In this document: piece by piece, positions 13,445-22,142 of the stretch
How positions within the stretch are numbered: position 1 is the first letter of the stretch
Layout: every line of letters begins with the position of its first letter
Assembly: GCA_002005505.1 (NCBI GenBank)
Contig: KV908378.1
Location: forward strand, 462,712-492,711
Source: Botryococcus braunii
Lineage: Eukaryota; Chlorophyta; Trebouxiophyceae
DNA: 30,000 nt
Reading direction: 5' to 3'
Translations under genes and position numbers: made by a program
Notes under the pieces: generated by a model
Seen by the model: the letters and a program-made list of their open reading frames with translations, nothing else
Databases searched by the model: none
Told to the model about the DNA's origin: nothing

Positions 13445-14164
13445 TTTTTTCCTTGCAGCCAACAACACCTGGTCCCCCACCTTGAAAGGGTGGTCTCGTC
13501 TCTTTCTATCTGCATAAGATTTCTGCCGTTGCTGTGCAGAGGCAAGATTAGATTTGGCACTCTTTAAGGCAGTCTGCAGCCCCTCAACCCATTCAGAAAC
13601 GGCAGGATTCACAGAACGTGCGGGAACAGCAGAAGACAAGGGAGTAAGGGGATGGCGCCCATGATTCAGGAAGAAGGGTGTCTGCAGTGTTGAAGCCTGA
13701 AGTGAGTTATTATATGCAAACTCCACCATACTCAAATACTTGTACCAGTCATCCTGCCTGGGACCCACAAACCCTCTCAGCATGTCTTCCATGGTCCTGT
13801 TCATTCTCTCAGTCTGCCCATCCGTCTGAGGGTGGTAAGCAGTAGACATAGCAATCTCAGTACCCAATATTTTCACAAAGGCCTTCCAAAAATGGCTAGT
13901 GAACCTTGGATCTCTATCACTCACAATGGAGGTAGGCATTCCAAATCTCACAAAGACCCTGTTAACAAACAGTTGTGCCAGTTGAGGTGCAGTGATGGTT
14001 TTAGTGCATGCAGCCAAGACACACAACTTAGAAAACCTATCAACAAATACCACAATAGAGTCAAAACCACAGCAGACAGGTAAATCAGTCACTAAGTCAA
14101 GGGAAATGCTCTGCCAAGGTCCATCCGGAATAGGCAGTGGCTGAAGTAGACCATAAGGTACGGC
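13445..14164 (-). pseudogene. Gypsy integrase catalytic core
   Basis: Same frame as the upstream polyprotein but separated from it by TGA at 14167-14165. It contains the core Asp in VFVDRFSK, a second Asp in SDRDPRFTS and the Glu in YHPQTDGQTERMNRT, so the DDE triad is present. It ends as V-G-D-Q-V-L-L-A-A-R-K runs into the frameshift. The TGA follows K-G-T where a CGA codon would fit, as expected from cytosine deamination. Without readthrough no integrase is made. Confidence 0.88.
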
Positions 14165-16969
14165 TCAAGTCCCCTTAGTGCGCTGGCAGGTGTCACAAGA
14201 CCTGCAAAAGTCCCTGACTGATGAGCTGAGACGTGGCCACCAAAATTCCCTGCACACTAATTCATACATCTTGTTAATCCCAAGATGGCCAGAAAAGGAG
14301 GTGGCATGACACTCTCTCAGTACCTTCTCTCGCAATGCATCAGGGACATACACTCTACCTGACTGCACCGAATAAGGTACAGTGTCTCTCATCACCAAAA
14401 CACCTTCTTCCACAAGTTTAGCAACTGTGGGATCAGAAACACACAGCAAAGCAATTTCTGGTAGGAGGGACGAGACAGAAACAGAGGAGACATGCATTAC
14501 TGCCAAATCAACACGCCTAGACAAAGCATCTGCAACAACATTGTCAGTGCCCTTCACATATTTAATATCAGGCATGAATCTCATGATTTCAGTAAGCCAT
14601 CTTTCCTGCCTACTAATCCTAACAGGAGCAGTCAATAAATACTTTAGTGCTTGCTGGTCAGTGTGTACAGTAAACTTAGCACCCAGCAACAAATGCTTCC
14701 ATTTAAGCAAGGCATGAACAAGAGCAAGCAACTCTCTGTCATATGGTGCTAACTTCCTCTCAGGGGGTTGGAGTTTCCTGGACTCGAAGGCAACGGGCTG
14801 CAGTCCCTTTCCTTGATCCTGCTGCAACACAGCACCAACAGCAAAACCTGAGGCATCTACATGCACAACAAAAGGTTTATCTAAATCAGGCATCAAAAGG
14901 CAATGAGGAGTAGAAACAAGATCTTTCAGTGCTACAAAGGCTTCCCTCTGGGGTCCCTCCCAGGTCCAAGGCACATCCTTTTTGAGCAACTCAGTAAGAG
15001 GATAGGCAACATCTGCAAAACGGTCCATAAAAGTATCATAATATTGAGTAAGACCTAGAAACCCTCTCAACTGTGACACATTCAAAGGAGTGGGCCAATC
15101 CTGAATGGCTACAACCTTCCTAGGATCCACCATAATCCCATGAGGTGTCAACAGGTGTCCAAGGTATTCCACCTGCTTAGCAACAAAATCACACTTAGAC
15201 CTTTTGCAATAAAATTTATGTTCCCTGAGCACTGACAAGACTGTCCTCAAATGCTCCATATGCTCTGCAACAGATTTAGAATATATGAGGATATCGTCTA
15301 GGTACACCAGCACAAATCTATCAAGGAAGGGAGACAAGATAGAGTTCATCACAGACTGAAAGGTGGCAGGTGCATTGGTTAACCCAAAAGGCATAACAGT
15401 GAACTCATAATGACCATAACGGGTTTTAAAAGCAGTCTTTTCTATGCTGTCATCATGCATACGTATCTGATGATATCCAGAGGCAAGGTCTAGCTTAGAA
15501 AATACACAACTTCCATGCAATTGCTCGAACATCTCATCAATCTTAGGAAATGGGTGTTGGGTCCTAACAGTAATCCTATTCAAGGCCCTGTAGTCAGTGC
15601 ATAAACGCCATCCACCATCCTTTTTGGGAACAAATAAGATGGGTGCACCAAATGGTGATGTCGATGGGCGGATGAACCCCCTCTCAAGGAGCTCCTGCAA
15701 CTGTGCACGTAGCTCAGCAAGCTGGGCTCCAGACAGTGGATATATGCGGGAGGCTGGAGGAGTTGCGTCCGGCTCCAATCTGACGTGGTGATCTCCAGCA
15801 CGAGAAGGAGGGAGGCCTTCAGGAAGTCCAGACAGTACATCCTTGAATTCCTGCAAAAGCTGCTCCAACTCTGGCACATTGTATGCATCAGTATCTGAAA
15901 CATTGTCAGTCACTGCATTCAGTTGAATAATGTACACTGATTCACCCAACTTCACCATCTCTTCCACTTCCATGGATGAGATCACATACCCAGGCATGCC
16001 TGACCTCTGACACCCCAAAAATACATGTGTTTTATTAGCATGAACCAAAGACACAGCATTCAATTTCCAATTCACAATTGGGTTAAAAGCAGTTAACCAA
16101 GGTTTGCCCAAGACAAGATCATAGTAGGTCAACTCAGTAGGGAGGCAGGTGACTCCAAAACCCAAGGTCCCAACAGTCAGGTCAGTTGACACACTATGTC
16201 CTACCACAGATGTCCTACCATCAGCCACTCTCACAGTAACATGTGAACTCAAAGGCACAGTGGGAAGGGCAAGCTCCTGCACAAGTTTATCGTCAATAAA
16301 ATTTGCAGAGGCTCCACTGTCCAACAAAATCCTGACAGGTCTACTAGCAAGAATTCCCTCAAACTCTATGCAAGTGGAGGAAAGATCAAGACCATTCACA
16401 ATGTGTCTACTGTCAAGCTGAACAAAAGAGTCAAAAGAAGTTGCGGGCAGGGGTTTCTCCTTCACACTGAGACAACCAGTCTGTACCAGGCAACGATATA
16501 GGGGCAAGCCTGTATGGGAACTGCAGTGGGGTGAGCTCTTAAATGTGGAAGTAAGACCCAGTGCATCCAAAACAGAAGCCGAGAGCAATACATCATGAGA
16601 CTGTTGTTGTGTAGTCCCTTCCAGCACCTGTTCACAGTGGCTCAGGCAAGAGAGCACAGTCAATCTAGTACCTGGCAGTAGCTGTGACACAAGCTGGCTA
16701 ACAGTACACTTCCTGTTACTACCATCAACAAACAAGACAACATGAGCATCACTAGAAAGAAGGTGAGGAGCTGCATCTCTCTTATACATGCACACAGGAT
16801 TGATCAAGTCACTGGCATGGGGGGATGTCTGAAACTCTCTACACAAACCATGCCCATCCACAATATGGGACATGAAAGAATGGCAACAACTGTGAAAGAA
16901 ATCCTGCAGATTACCAAGCCCATACAAAACAGGAATCCCATACTGGGTCACTGAACAGTTGGCAGACAT
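14165..16969 (-). CDS. Gypsy pol: protease, reverse transcriptase, RNase H, integrase zinc domain (934 aa)
   Basis: Protease I-L-L-D-S-G-A-S with catalytic D217. Reverse transcriptase runs from about 400 to 580 with conserved LCTDYRALN, LDLASGYHQI, MPFGLTNAPATFQ and catalytic YLDD 556-559. RNase H starts at VVHVDASG (D705), with TDQQAL and ADALSRR (D814). The integrase zinc finger has H888, H895, C925 and C928. The frame stops by TGA just before the integrase core. The first 200 residues are Ser/His-rich and unassigned. The frame is the same as the gag frame upstream, with stops at 17050-17048 and near 16980 between them. The RT resembles chromovirus and plant gypsy enzymes. Confidence 0.93.
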   Translation of the reverse strand: MSANCSVTQYGIPVLYGLGNLQDFFHSCCHSFMSHIVDGHGLCREFQTSPHASDLINPVCMYKRDAAPHLLSSDAHVVLFVDGSNRKCTVSQLVSQLLPGTRLTVLSCLSHCEQVLEGTTQQQSHDVLLSASVLDALGLTSTFKSSPHCSSHTGLPLYRCLVQTGCLSVKEKPLPATSFDSFVQLDSRHIVNGLDLSSTCIEFEGILASRPVRILLDSGASANFIDDKLVQELALPTVPLSSHVTVRVADGRTSVVGHSVSTDLTVGTLGFGVTCLPTELTYYDLVLGKPWLTAFNPIVNWKLNAVSLVHANKTHVFLGCQRSGMPGYVISSMEVEEMVKLGESVYIIQLNAVTDNVSDTDAYNVPELEQLLQEFKDVLSGLPEGLPPSRAGDHHVRLEPDATPPASRIYPLSGAQLAELRAQLQELLERGFIRPSTSPFGAPILFVPKKDGGWRLCTDYRALNRITVRTQHPFPKIDEMFEQLHGSCVFSKLDLASGYHQIRMHDDSIEKTAFKTRYGHYEFTVMPFGLTNAPATFQSVMNSILSPFLDRFVLVYLDDILIYSKSVAEHMEHLRTVLSVLREHKFYCKRSKCDFVAKQVEYLGHLLTPHGIMVDPRKVVAIQDWPTPLNVSQLRGFLGLTQYYDTFMDRFADVAYPLTELLKKDVPWTWEGPQREAFVALKDLVSTPHCLLMPDLDKPFVVHVDASGFAVGAVLQQDQGKGLQPVAFESRKLQPPERKLAPYDRELLALVHALLKWKHLLLGAKFTVHTDQQALKYLLTAPVRISRQERWLTEIMRFMPDIKYVKGTDNVVADALSRRVDLAVMHVSSVSVSSLLPEIALLCVSDPTVAKLVEEGVLVMRDTVPYSVQSGRVYVPDALREKVLRECHATSFSGHLGINKMYELVCREFWWPRLSSSVRDFCRSCDTCQRTKGT

Positions 16970-17047
16970 CTGAAACAGGCCTCACACTGCTGTAACACCA
17001 AAGAAGTCCAACAAATCAAGTTTTATTTGATTTGTGAAAGTGATTCC

Positions 17048-17602
17048 TCAACTCAAGGTGTAATTGGAAGCACGGAAGAACGTCGTAGCCACCTCCACGG
17101 ACCGAGCGGATGCCAAGCCTACATCGTAGGTCCCCAAAAACATTTCAGTCTGCATAAGCCAAGGATCCAACATCATTGGATCTCCCTCGAATACAGATGG
17201 GTCTGGCAACTTGAGCGAGGGCTTCCCTGAACCTGACGAGGCTGTAGCCGATGCAGGAGTTGCCGTTGGTATGGGCTGCGGCACGACCACAGGTGCAGGT
17301 TGCGCGAGAGAGCACTGAATTAACATCTCAAGTCCCTCTGAAATGCTCTGAGCGGTATCAGCTGGAGGGGAATGCGACGGAACACTAGATCTTAATGCAA
17401 CGGCTCCTTCGAGCAGGGCACCGATATCTACCAAACGCCTAAGCATACAACGAGGATCTACCCATGAACGATCTACATATACATAAGCAAGAAGATCTAT
17501 GGATGGATCTGGCTCCGCGATGCCAGGACTAGGTGCACGAGCCCTTGAACCCGAACGAGGATGCCGAGACATCACAATCCGAAAGGAAAAGAAACGCACC
17601 AC
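17048..17602 (-). pseudogene. Gypsy gag, truncated (184 codons)
   Basis: A basic N-terminus (a likely true start is the second Met, M-S-R-H-P-R) leads to L-P-D-P-S-V-F-E-G-D and W-L-M-Q-T-E-M-F-L, the beginning of a retrotransposon gag domain. The frame ends at TGA 17050-17048, far short of a usual gag of some 300-400 residues, and no CCHC knuckle appears before pol. Only 78 bases separate the stop from the pol ATG, in the same frame, so the middle and end of gag were probably deleted. Gag would have to be supplied by another copy. Confidence 0.7.
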
Positions 17603-17628
17603 GAACGAACGACAAGGAACTAATCCTT

Positions 17629-17641
17629 GTCGCCGATACCA
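17629..17641 (-). other. Gypsy primer-binding site
   Basis: In element orientation the LTR end GCTACA is followed by one base, then TGGTATCGGCGAC. TGG is the complement of a tRNA CCA end and the spacing is typical. The rest differs from the plant initiator-Met site (TGGTATCAGAGC), so I do not name the tRNA. Confidence 0.65.
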
Positions 17642-17642
17642 C

Positions 17643-17903
17643 TGTAGCGTTAACTAAGCGGAAGAGGTTTTTATGAGACAGTGAGACGTTCGTGGTGTGC
17701 AACGAAAGAGTGTTACATGATTGATTCGCAAGCGTACTCTTAAACCCAGGGTGGATTGAATTATACTGTACTGCCACAGACGCGTAGTCGGGCAACCGAG
17801 CGAACTACTTGAGCGAGGTTGTACTGCGAATCCAGATCACATGGCAAGTCAAAGAGCAATGCCAAGGACCATACTAGAGCATTATACCCTAGGAAATGCT
17901 ACA
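17643..17903 (-). repeat. 5' LTR of the nested gypsy (261 bp)
   Basis: Identical to 12045-12305 and, in element orientation, the upstream LTR. In the plus direction an ATG at 17841 lies in frame with the copia-1 reverse transcriptase segment, so the LTR contributes 21 codons to that open frame. Confidence 0.95.
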
Positions 17904-17908
17904 AGTGG
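17904..17908. repeat. Target-site duplication of the nested gypsy (AGTGG), right copy
   Basis: Matches 12040-12044 and directly follows the gypsy LTR. Confidence 0.95.
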
Positions 17909-19892
17909 GCTAGAAGTGCCAGCAGCAGGGGAAGCACGTAGCCAAGTTGAGCTGGGAACCAGTCATGCTTATGGGGTGCAGCCTGACACAGTAGGCGCAG
18001 CTCAGGAAAGTCAGAGTAGTGTACCTAGGTGTGAGTCCAGGAGAGAGAGAGAGCTGTTGCTTCCACCTGCATTGAGAAAGGTGAGAGATTGTAATGGTGG
18101 AGCGCATGAGTCTGGCAGTTCAAGAGAGAGAGTTGGGGAGGGCTCTGGCAGTTCTGGCTGTACTGCAGGATCTCAACATAAGGTACAAAATGTACCTTAT
18201 TCTGGGAACCAGGATCAGAGGAATATAAAAGACAACAGTCCCAGGAGTGCTGACAGTACTGCAGAGTCTCAGCATAAGGTACAAAATGTACCTTATGTCA
18301 AGCTGGGAAAGGTTCACGTGCCATCTAACCTGAGGGAAGCCCAATGCTCCCCTCAGTGGGATTTTTGGCAACAAGCAATGAGGGAAGAGATGGATTCCCT
18401 TGATACCCATGAGGTTCTAGAGTATGTGGACAGACCACATGGACAAAAAGTTATTCCTGTCCATTGGATATTCTCCACTAAAATTGATGCACATGGGAAT
18501 GTTACTCGCTTTAAAGCAAGGTTAGTTGCCCAAGGGTGTAGACAGATCCCTGGGATAGATGTTGGGGAGGTATTTGCACCCACCAGCAGCTATGGGGCAA
18601 GGAGGGCTGTGCTGGCAGTGGCTGCCACACAGAATCTTGAGATCCACCAAGTGGATATCAAGACGGCTTTTCTCAATGGAGAGTTGGAGGAAGAGGTCTA
18701 TGTGACCCAACCACCAGGATTTGAGAATGGCAACACGAGGGTTGTGTGCAAGCTCAGGAAGGCACTATACGGTCTAAAACAAGCCCCACGGGCTTGGCAC
18801 AAGACCTTGACCGACAAGTTGAGCGTGATGGGGTATAGTGTGTGCAAGAGTGATGCGGGTGTATACATCAGGAGGGCCCCTGATGGCAACCTGTCCTTTA
18901 TTCTTGTTTATGTTGATGATCTTCTCATAGTTGCCAGATTGGTTGCAGAGATTGAGTGGGGGAAAGAGTTGTTGAAGAAGGACTTCACCATCCATGATTT
19001 GGGAGAGGTGAATGATTTCCTGGGGTGTCAGGTCCTACGCAATAGAGTTCAGAGCACTATTTCCATGAGTTGCACTCCCAAGATTGATGCTCTTGTGGAA
19101 AAGTTTGGGGTTGCTGATGATGGGCGTGTGGTTGATACCCCCATGTCCAAGGACTTCGTGGCTAGCAGCAGACCCGAGTCCTCAGATGGTTTGTCACATG
19201 GGGCAGGTACCCCACTGCCACCTGGTCATCGGTACTGTGAGTTGATTGGATCGTTGCTATATATTGCCAATACGACCCGGCCTGACATTTCTCAGGCGGT
19301 TGGAGTGTTGTCAAGGTATAGAATGACACCCACTACCTCACACTGGAATGAGGCCATTCGAGTGCTGAAGTACTTGAGAGATACGAGAGAATTAGCTCTT
19401 ACTCTGGGTGGAAAGGGGCCTGAGCTAGAAGGCTATGTTGATGCCGACTATGCTGGGGACCTGGACCACAGGTATTCCACCACTGGCTATGTTCTATCAG
19501 TCTATGGTAGTGCCGTGGTTTGGGGAAGCAAGAAGCAGAGCTCAGTTGCTACCTCAACTGTGCAAGCCGAGTTTATGGCAGCCGGCCATATTGTGAAGGA
19601 AGCCAACTGGCTTAGGGGCTTCTTGGAAGAGATTGGAGCTGCACCTTGGAGAGTCAAAATTTTCTGTGACAACCAAGGATGCATTTCCAATTTACGGAAC
19701 CCCCTTTATTCCAAATTCACAAAGCATGTTGCAGTAAGCTTCCACTATGCTAGGGAAGCTATGGCACTTGGGCAGGTAGATATCCTCTATGTAGAATCTG
19801 CTCGAAATGTGGCTGACATTATGACCAAGCCACTTGCTAAGCCCGTGTTTGTTGGTCATCGTGATTCACTAGGTTTGAGAAGATACACATAA
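17909..19892 (+). CDS. copia-1 pol, reverse transcriptase and RNase H part
   Basis: Continuation of the pol interrupted at 12044. A variable linker contains two copies of the peptide QHKVQNVPY, then the RT domain: W-Q-Q-A-M-R-E-E-M-D, HWIFSTKID, RFKARLVAQG, IKTAFLNGELEEEVYVTQP, LYGLKQAPRAW and catalytic YVDD (codons at 18909-18920). RNase H follows with YVDADYAGD, KKQSSVATSTVQAEF and CDNQG, ending TAA at 19892. The open frame extends upstream to an ATG at 17841 within the gypsy LTR, giving a possible 683-residue stand-alone product by accident of the insertion. Whether it is expressed is unknown. No internal stops or frame breaks are seen. Confidence 0.93.
18160..18296 (+). repeat. Duplicated palindrome-bearing segment in the copia-1 pol linker
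   Basis: A roughly 40-bp unit occurs twice, 96 bp (32 codons) apart. Each unit holds a 23-bp hairpin with arms ATAAGGTACA and TGTACCTTAT around AAA, at 18178-18200 and 18274-18296. The arm shares CATAAGGTAC with two sites in the LTR upstream of the TATA-like box. Confidence 0.9.
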
Positions 19893-19900
19893 AGCATGCA

Positions 19901-19912
19901 GGCAAGGGGAAG
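19901..19912 (+). other. copia-1 polypurine tract
   Basis: GGCAAGGGGAAG lies directly before the 3' LTR and serves as the plus-strand DNA primer. copia-2 has a closely similar CAAGGGGAAGAT at 27781-27792. Confidence 0.8.
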
Positions 19913-20616
19913 TGTTGAGTTGTGAACATACATTATAGAATGCCTTGTGCTTTAGGTGATCTTCAAATGTACATTATTAGGATACGGGTCCACTATCCAC
20001 ATAAGGTACCTCAAGACACGTTCGGATGAGGTCTATTTCGAACATAAGGTACAATCTGATTTAGATTACGCGTTAGCGTGAAAGGACTATTAAAGCTGCG
20101 ATCACCGCATAGTCGAGCAACTGGTTTGGAAAGATACTGGGCACATAAGGATGCCAGTCTTGTTCATGCAGTTGCATGTGTCTAAAAGAGCAGACAGTCG
20201 TCAAGGACTGTAGCTGGAGAGGCACGAACTTACGACCTGTCTGCTTGCTTACAGGTGCGGTGACGCAGGATGTGTATTGGTAATGTGTTCATGTTTGATT
20301 GCTTGTTTGTAAGTGAACCATCTTTTATGGACAATCAAGTCTCCCAAACAGCTAAGGGACGGAGTCTTGATTGAGTATAGGAAGGTACTTGCTTTCAGCC
20401 GTCAGGAGCTTATCCGTGTGTAGATGCTCATTGACAGATCAACATGTAACGGAACTGGTTTGGAAAGATACTGGGCACATAAGGATGCCAGTCTTGTTCA
20501 TGCAGTTGCATGTGTCTAAAAGAGCAGACAGTCGTCAAGGACTGTAGCTGGAGAGGCACGAACTTACGACCTGTCTGCTTGCTTACAGGATACGCCACTG
20601 CCCATAACCTTTTACA
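19913..20616 (+). repeat. 3' LTR of copia-1 (704 bp)
   Basis: Matches the 5' LTR except one cluster near 20324 (TCTTTTATGG versus TCTTAGTGG). It carries the same internal 136-bp duplication (20119-20254 and 20453-20588) with a 198-bp spacer. It is followed by the CTAAT target duplication at 20617-20621. Confidence 0.95.
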
Positions 20617-20621
20617 CTAAT

Positions 20622-20873
20622 CCTTATCCAGCATGGCACTTGTGCCGTACTGTTATATAACCAACCGTTCAAGTTATGCCAATGCTGTAGCACATTGCCA
20701 AAGGTTTATTGCTCCTGTAATATGACATTTTATGCCAAAGGAGATTGGGATAAAATAGTTTTCTCTTCTTTACACTGATTTTCATGAAGAGAAACAGTAG
20801 ACATTCGGTAGAGTACCCAAAAAGTGTTGGGGACAGTCATCAAGATGGGGTATTAAGCTTGTAGTTACTGCAG
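20622..20873. other. Unassigned intergenic sequence
   Basis: About 250 bp between the copia-1 target duplication and the pseudogene fragment. It is AT-rich; I see no gene, repeat or signal. Confidence 0.5.
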
Positions 20874-21392
20874 TACTTACCTCTGCTCATCAGCGCGTCA
20901 CCCGGGAACCCGCCTTTCCTACCCCTGTCCCTGGCCAGGAGCACCGTCGCGCAGACCTCCGCCTCCACGTGTGGGAGGAGGGGCGTGACCTCTACATCGA
21001 CATCGTTGGCTCTTCCCCACTCCCCGTTGCCAACTTGTTGCACTTCGTGCCGGGTGGGGCAAACCGCCGCGCGCGCTGCCCAAGACAAGCAGACTCGCTA
21101 CCTGTCTTGCTGTCGCGTCATCAGCCGCCAGTGGCCTTCCAAGCCTTCGCTTTTGAAACATTTGGAGGGTTGCATGCTGATGCGCTGGCCTTGTTGCAGA
21201 GGGCTCCAGGGGCTTTTGAACCAAGCCATCATTGCTCAAGAAGATGTGGAGGGATATTTTGTTATGCGTCGGGTCAGTTTCATTATTGCGGCCGCTGTGG
21301 GTCGCCAGCTGGCCGGGTTTGACTTACAGCTTGAAACATTTGGGTTTGGGTCCCTGAACATTGGGCTGGTCTTTTTTACTCCACTGTTGTAA
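20874..21392 (+). pseudogene. Frameshifted fragment resembling the nuclease-like tail of an algal/plant RT-type mobile element protein
   Basis: The first frame (to about 21200) reads H-R-R-A-D-L, G-R-D-L-Y-I-D-I-V-G-S-S-P-L, F-V-P-G-G-A and F-A-F-E-T-F-G-G-L-H-A-D-A-L. This is the pattern I associate with PD-(D/E)XK-like C-terminal regions of large reverse-transcriptase-type proteins. Near 21201-21203 one extra G moves the match to the next frame, which continues L-Q-G-L-L-N-Q-A, A-Q-E-D-V and R-R-V-S-F-I-I-A-A-A-V-G-R-Q-L-A. That both halves read as one protein supports a decayed coding fragment. No start, RT domain or ends are present. The family assignment is from memory and needs a profile search. 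Confidence 0.4.
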
Positions 21393-21658
21393 AGAAAGAT
21401 GGGGTTACATCTGTCCAGCAAAAAGAGGCTGATGAGGTGGAACAGCTCCGACAGTACCTAACAGTTGAGGCGAAGAGAGAAACACTCATCAACGAAGCAA
21501 ACAACAGCTGGAAAGTCCTCGTGCCAGAGAAAAAGTTTTACAGAACCAATGGCAGAGGCAAACAAGTGACAAGTGAAAGTCGAAGACGCAAGGATCCAGG
21601 TGGCCGTAAATTGAACACAGGCAGAGAATTTAGCTGTGGCCTTCGGAGACTTCCTTGA
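21326..21658 (+). other. Unrecognised open frame, possible exon
   Basis: Open for about 110 codons after a stop, ending at TGA 21656-21658, with an ATG at 21437 inside. A CTTACAG acceptor-like site lies just upstream (about 21323-21329). The translated part has W-V-P-E-H-W-A-G-L-F and a charged region (E-A-D-E-V-E-Q-L-R-Q), then a basic tail. I recognise no family. It may be an exon of an unknown gene, part of the neighbouring decayed mobile element, or chance. Confidence 0.25.
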
Positions 21659-22137
21659 AGATAAAGATTCCATCTGACATAGACATCTTCACTGAGGGCC
21701 TCTGACTTCTGTAGGGGTTCTTGCGGCTAGCCACAAGAATTTGAGGAGTCCCACAAGGTGCCAACTACCAAGAGATGTCACAACTGACATGTGAGTTGCT
21801 GCTCACATGACTGCTCTTTAAATACAATGCAACCTTCCTCTGCAAGGGAGAAGGGAGGTTTCCTGTTGGTGACACGTACGAACAGTGGATATTTGGTAAA
21901 GGGGGGAGGAGAGTCTGGAAAGTGGCAATGTGGGGAGTCGGGAAAGTAGCAACCTGGGAAAGGGCGAGTCTGGCCACAATTCCATCTTGAACTTGGTCTG
22001 CAAGACTTAAAAATGGAAATTGGCAAAGGTGTAGGTGCTAAGTGGCAATTGTCACGTGGGATAGTGGGAATTCGGATTTGCAGCAACGTGGGGGTATGGA
22101 AACTGATCCGTTCTCGTTTTGTTCTGCGTCAGTCAGG
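21659..22137. other. Unassigned sequence left of copia-2
   Basis: No gene recognised. 21905-21975 contains degenerate repeats of a GGGAGTC/TGGAAAGTGGCAA type unit, three to four times. Confidence 0.4.
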
Positions 22138-22142
22138 GGTCT
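22138..22142. repeat. Target-site duplication of copia-2 (GGTCT), left copy
   Basis: GGTCT precedes the 5' LTR and follows the 3' LTR at 28913-28917. It shows that both unequal LTRs belong to one insertion event. Confidence 0.93.

Larger units (their letters stand above)
12045..17903 (-). mobile_element. Nested Ty3/gypsy chromodomain retrotransposon (5.86 kb)
   Basis: Minus-strand element with identical 261-bp LTRs (TGTAGC...GCTACA), AGTGG target duplications, a primer-binding site next to the right LTR and a polypurine tract next to the left one. Domain order is gag, protease, reverse transcriptase, RNase H, integrase, chromodomain, which marks a chromovirus of the Ty3/gypsy group. Coding is damaged: gag stops early and shows no zinc knuckle, integrase has an in-frame TGA at 14167-14165, and a six-A run (13445-13450) shifts frame before the chromodomain. 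Identical LTRs mean very recent insertion, so the element either moved with proteins from a relative or was broken after arrival. Confidence 0.95.
7673..20616 (+). mobile_element. copia-1: Ty1/copia LTR retrotransposon split by a nested gypsy element
   Basis: Complete copia-type element. It has near-identical TG...CA LTRs of 703 and 704 bp, 5-bp CTAAT target duplications, a primer-binding site at 8376 and a polypurine tract at 19901-19912. Domain order is gag, protease, integrase, reverse transcriptase, RNase H, which is diagnostic for Ty1/copia. A gypsy element at 12045-17903 plus one 5-bp duplication interrupts pol; without them copia-1 would be about 7.08 kb. The two LTRs differ only at one small cluster (about 8084 versus 20324), so insertion was recent. 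The coding region otherwise carries one frame change at the gag/pol boundary (10436-10442). Confidence 0.96.

Noticed and set aside
14165..14167. Gypsy TGA as programmed stop-codon readthrough
   Set aside because: It sits inside the integrase between zinc finger and core rather than at gag/pol, and fits CGA to TGA decay; other breaks in the element support damage.
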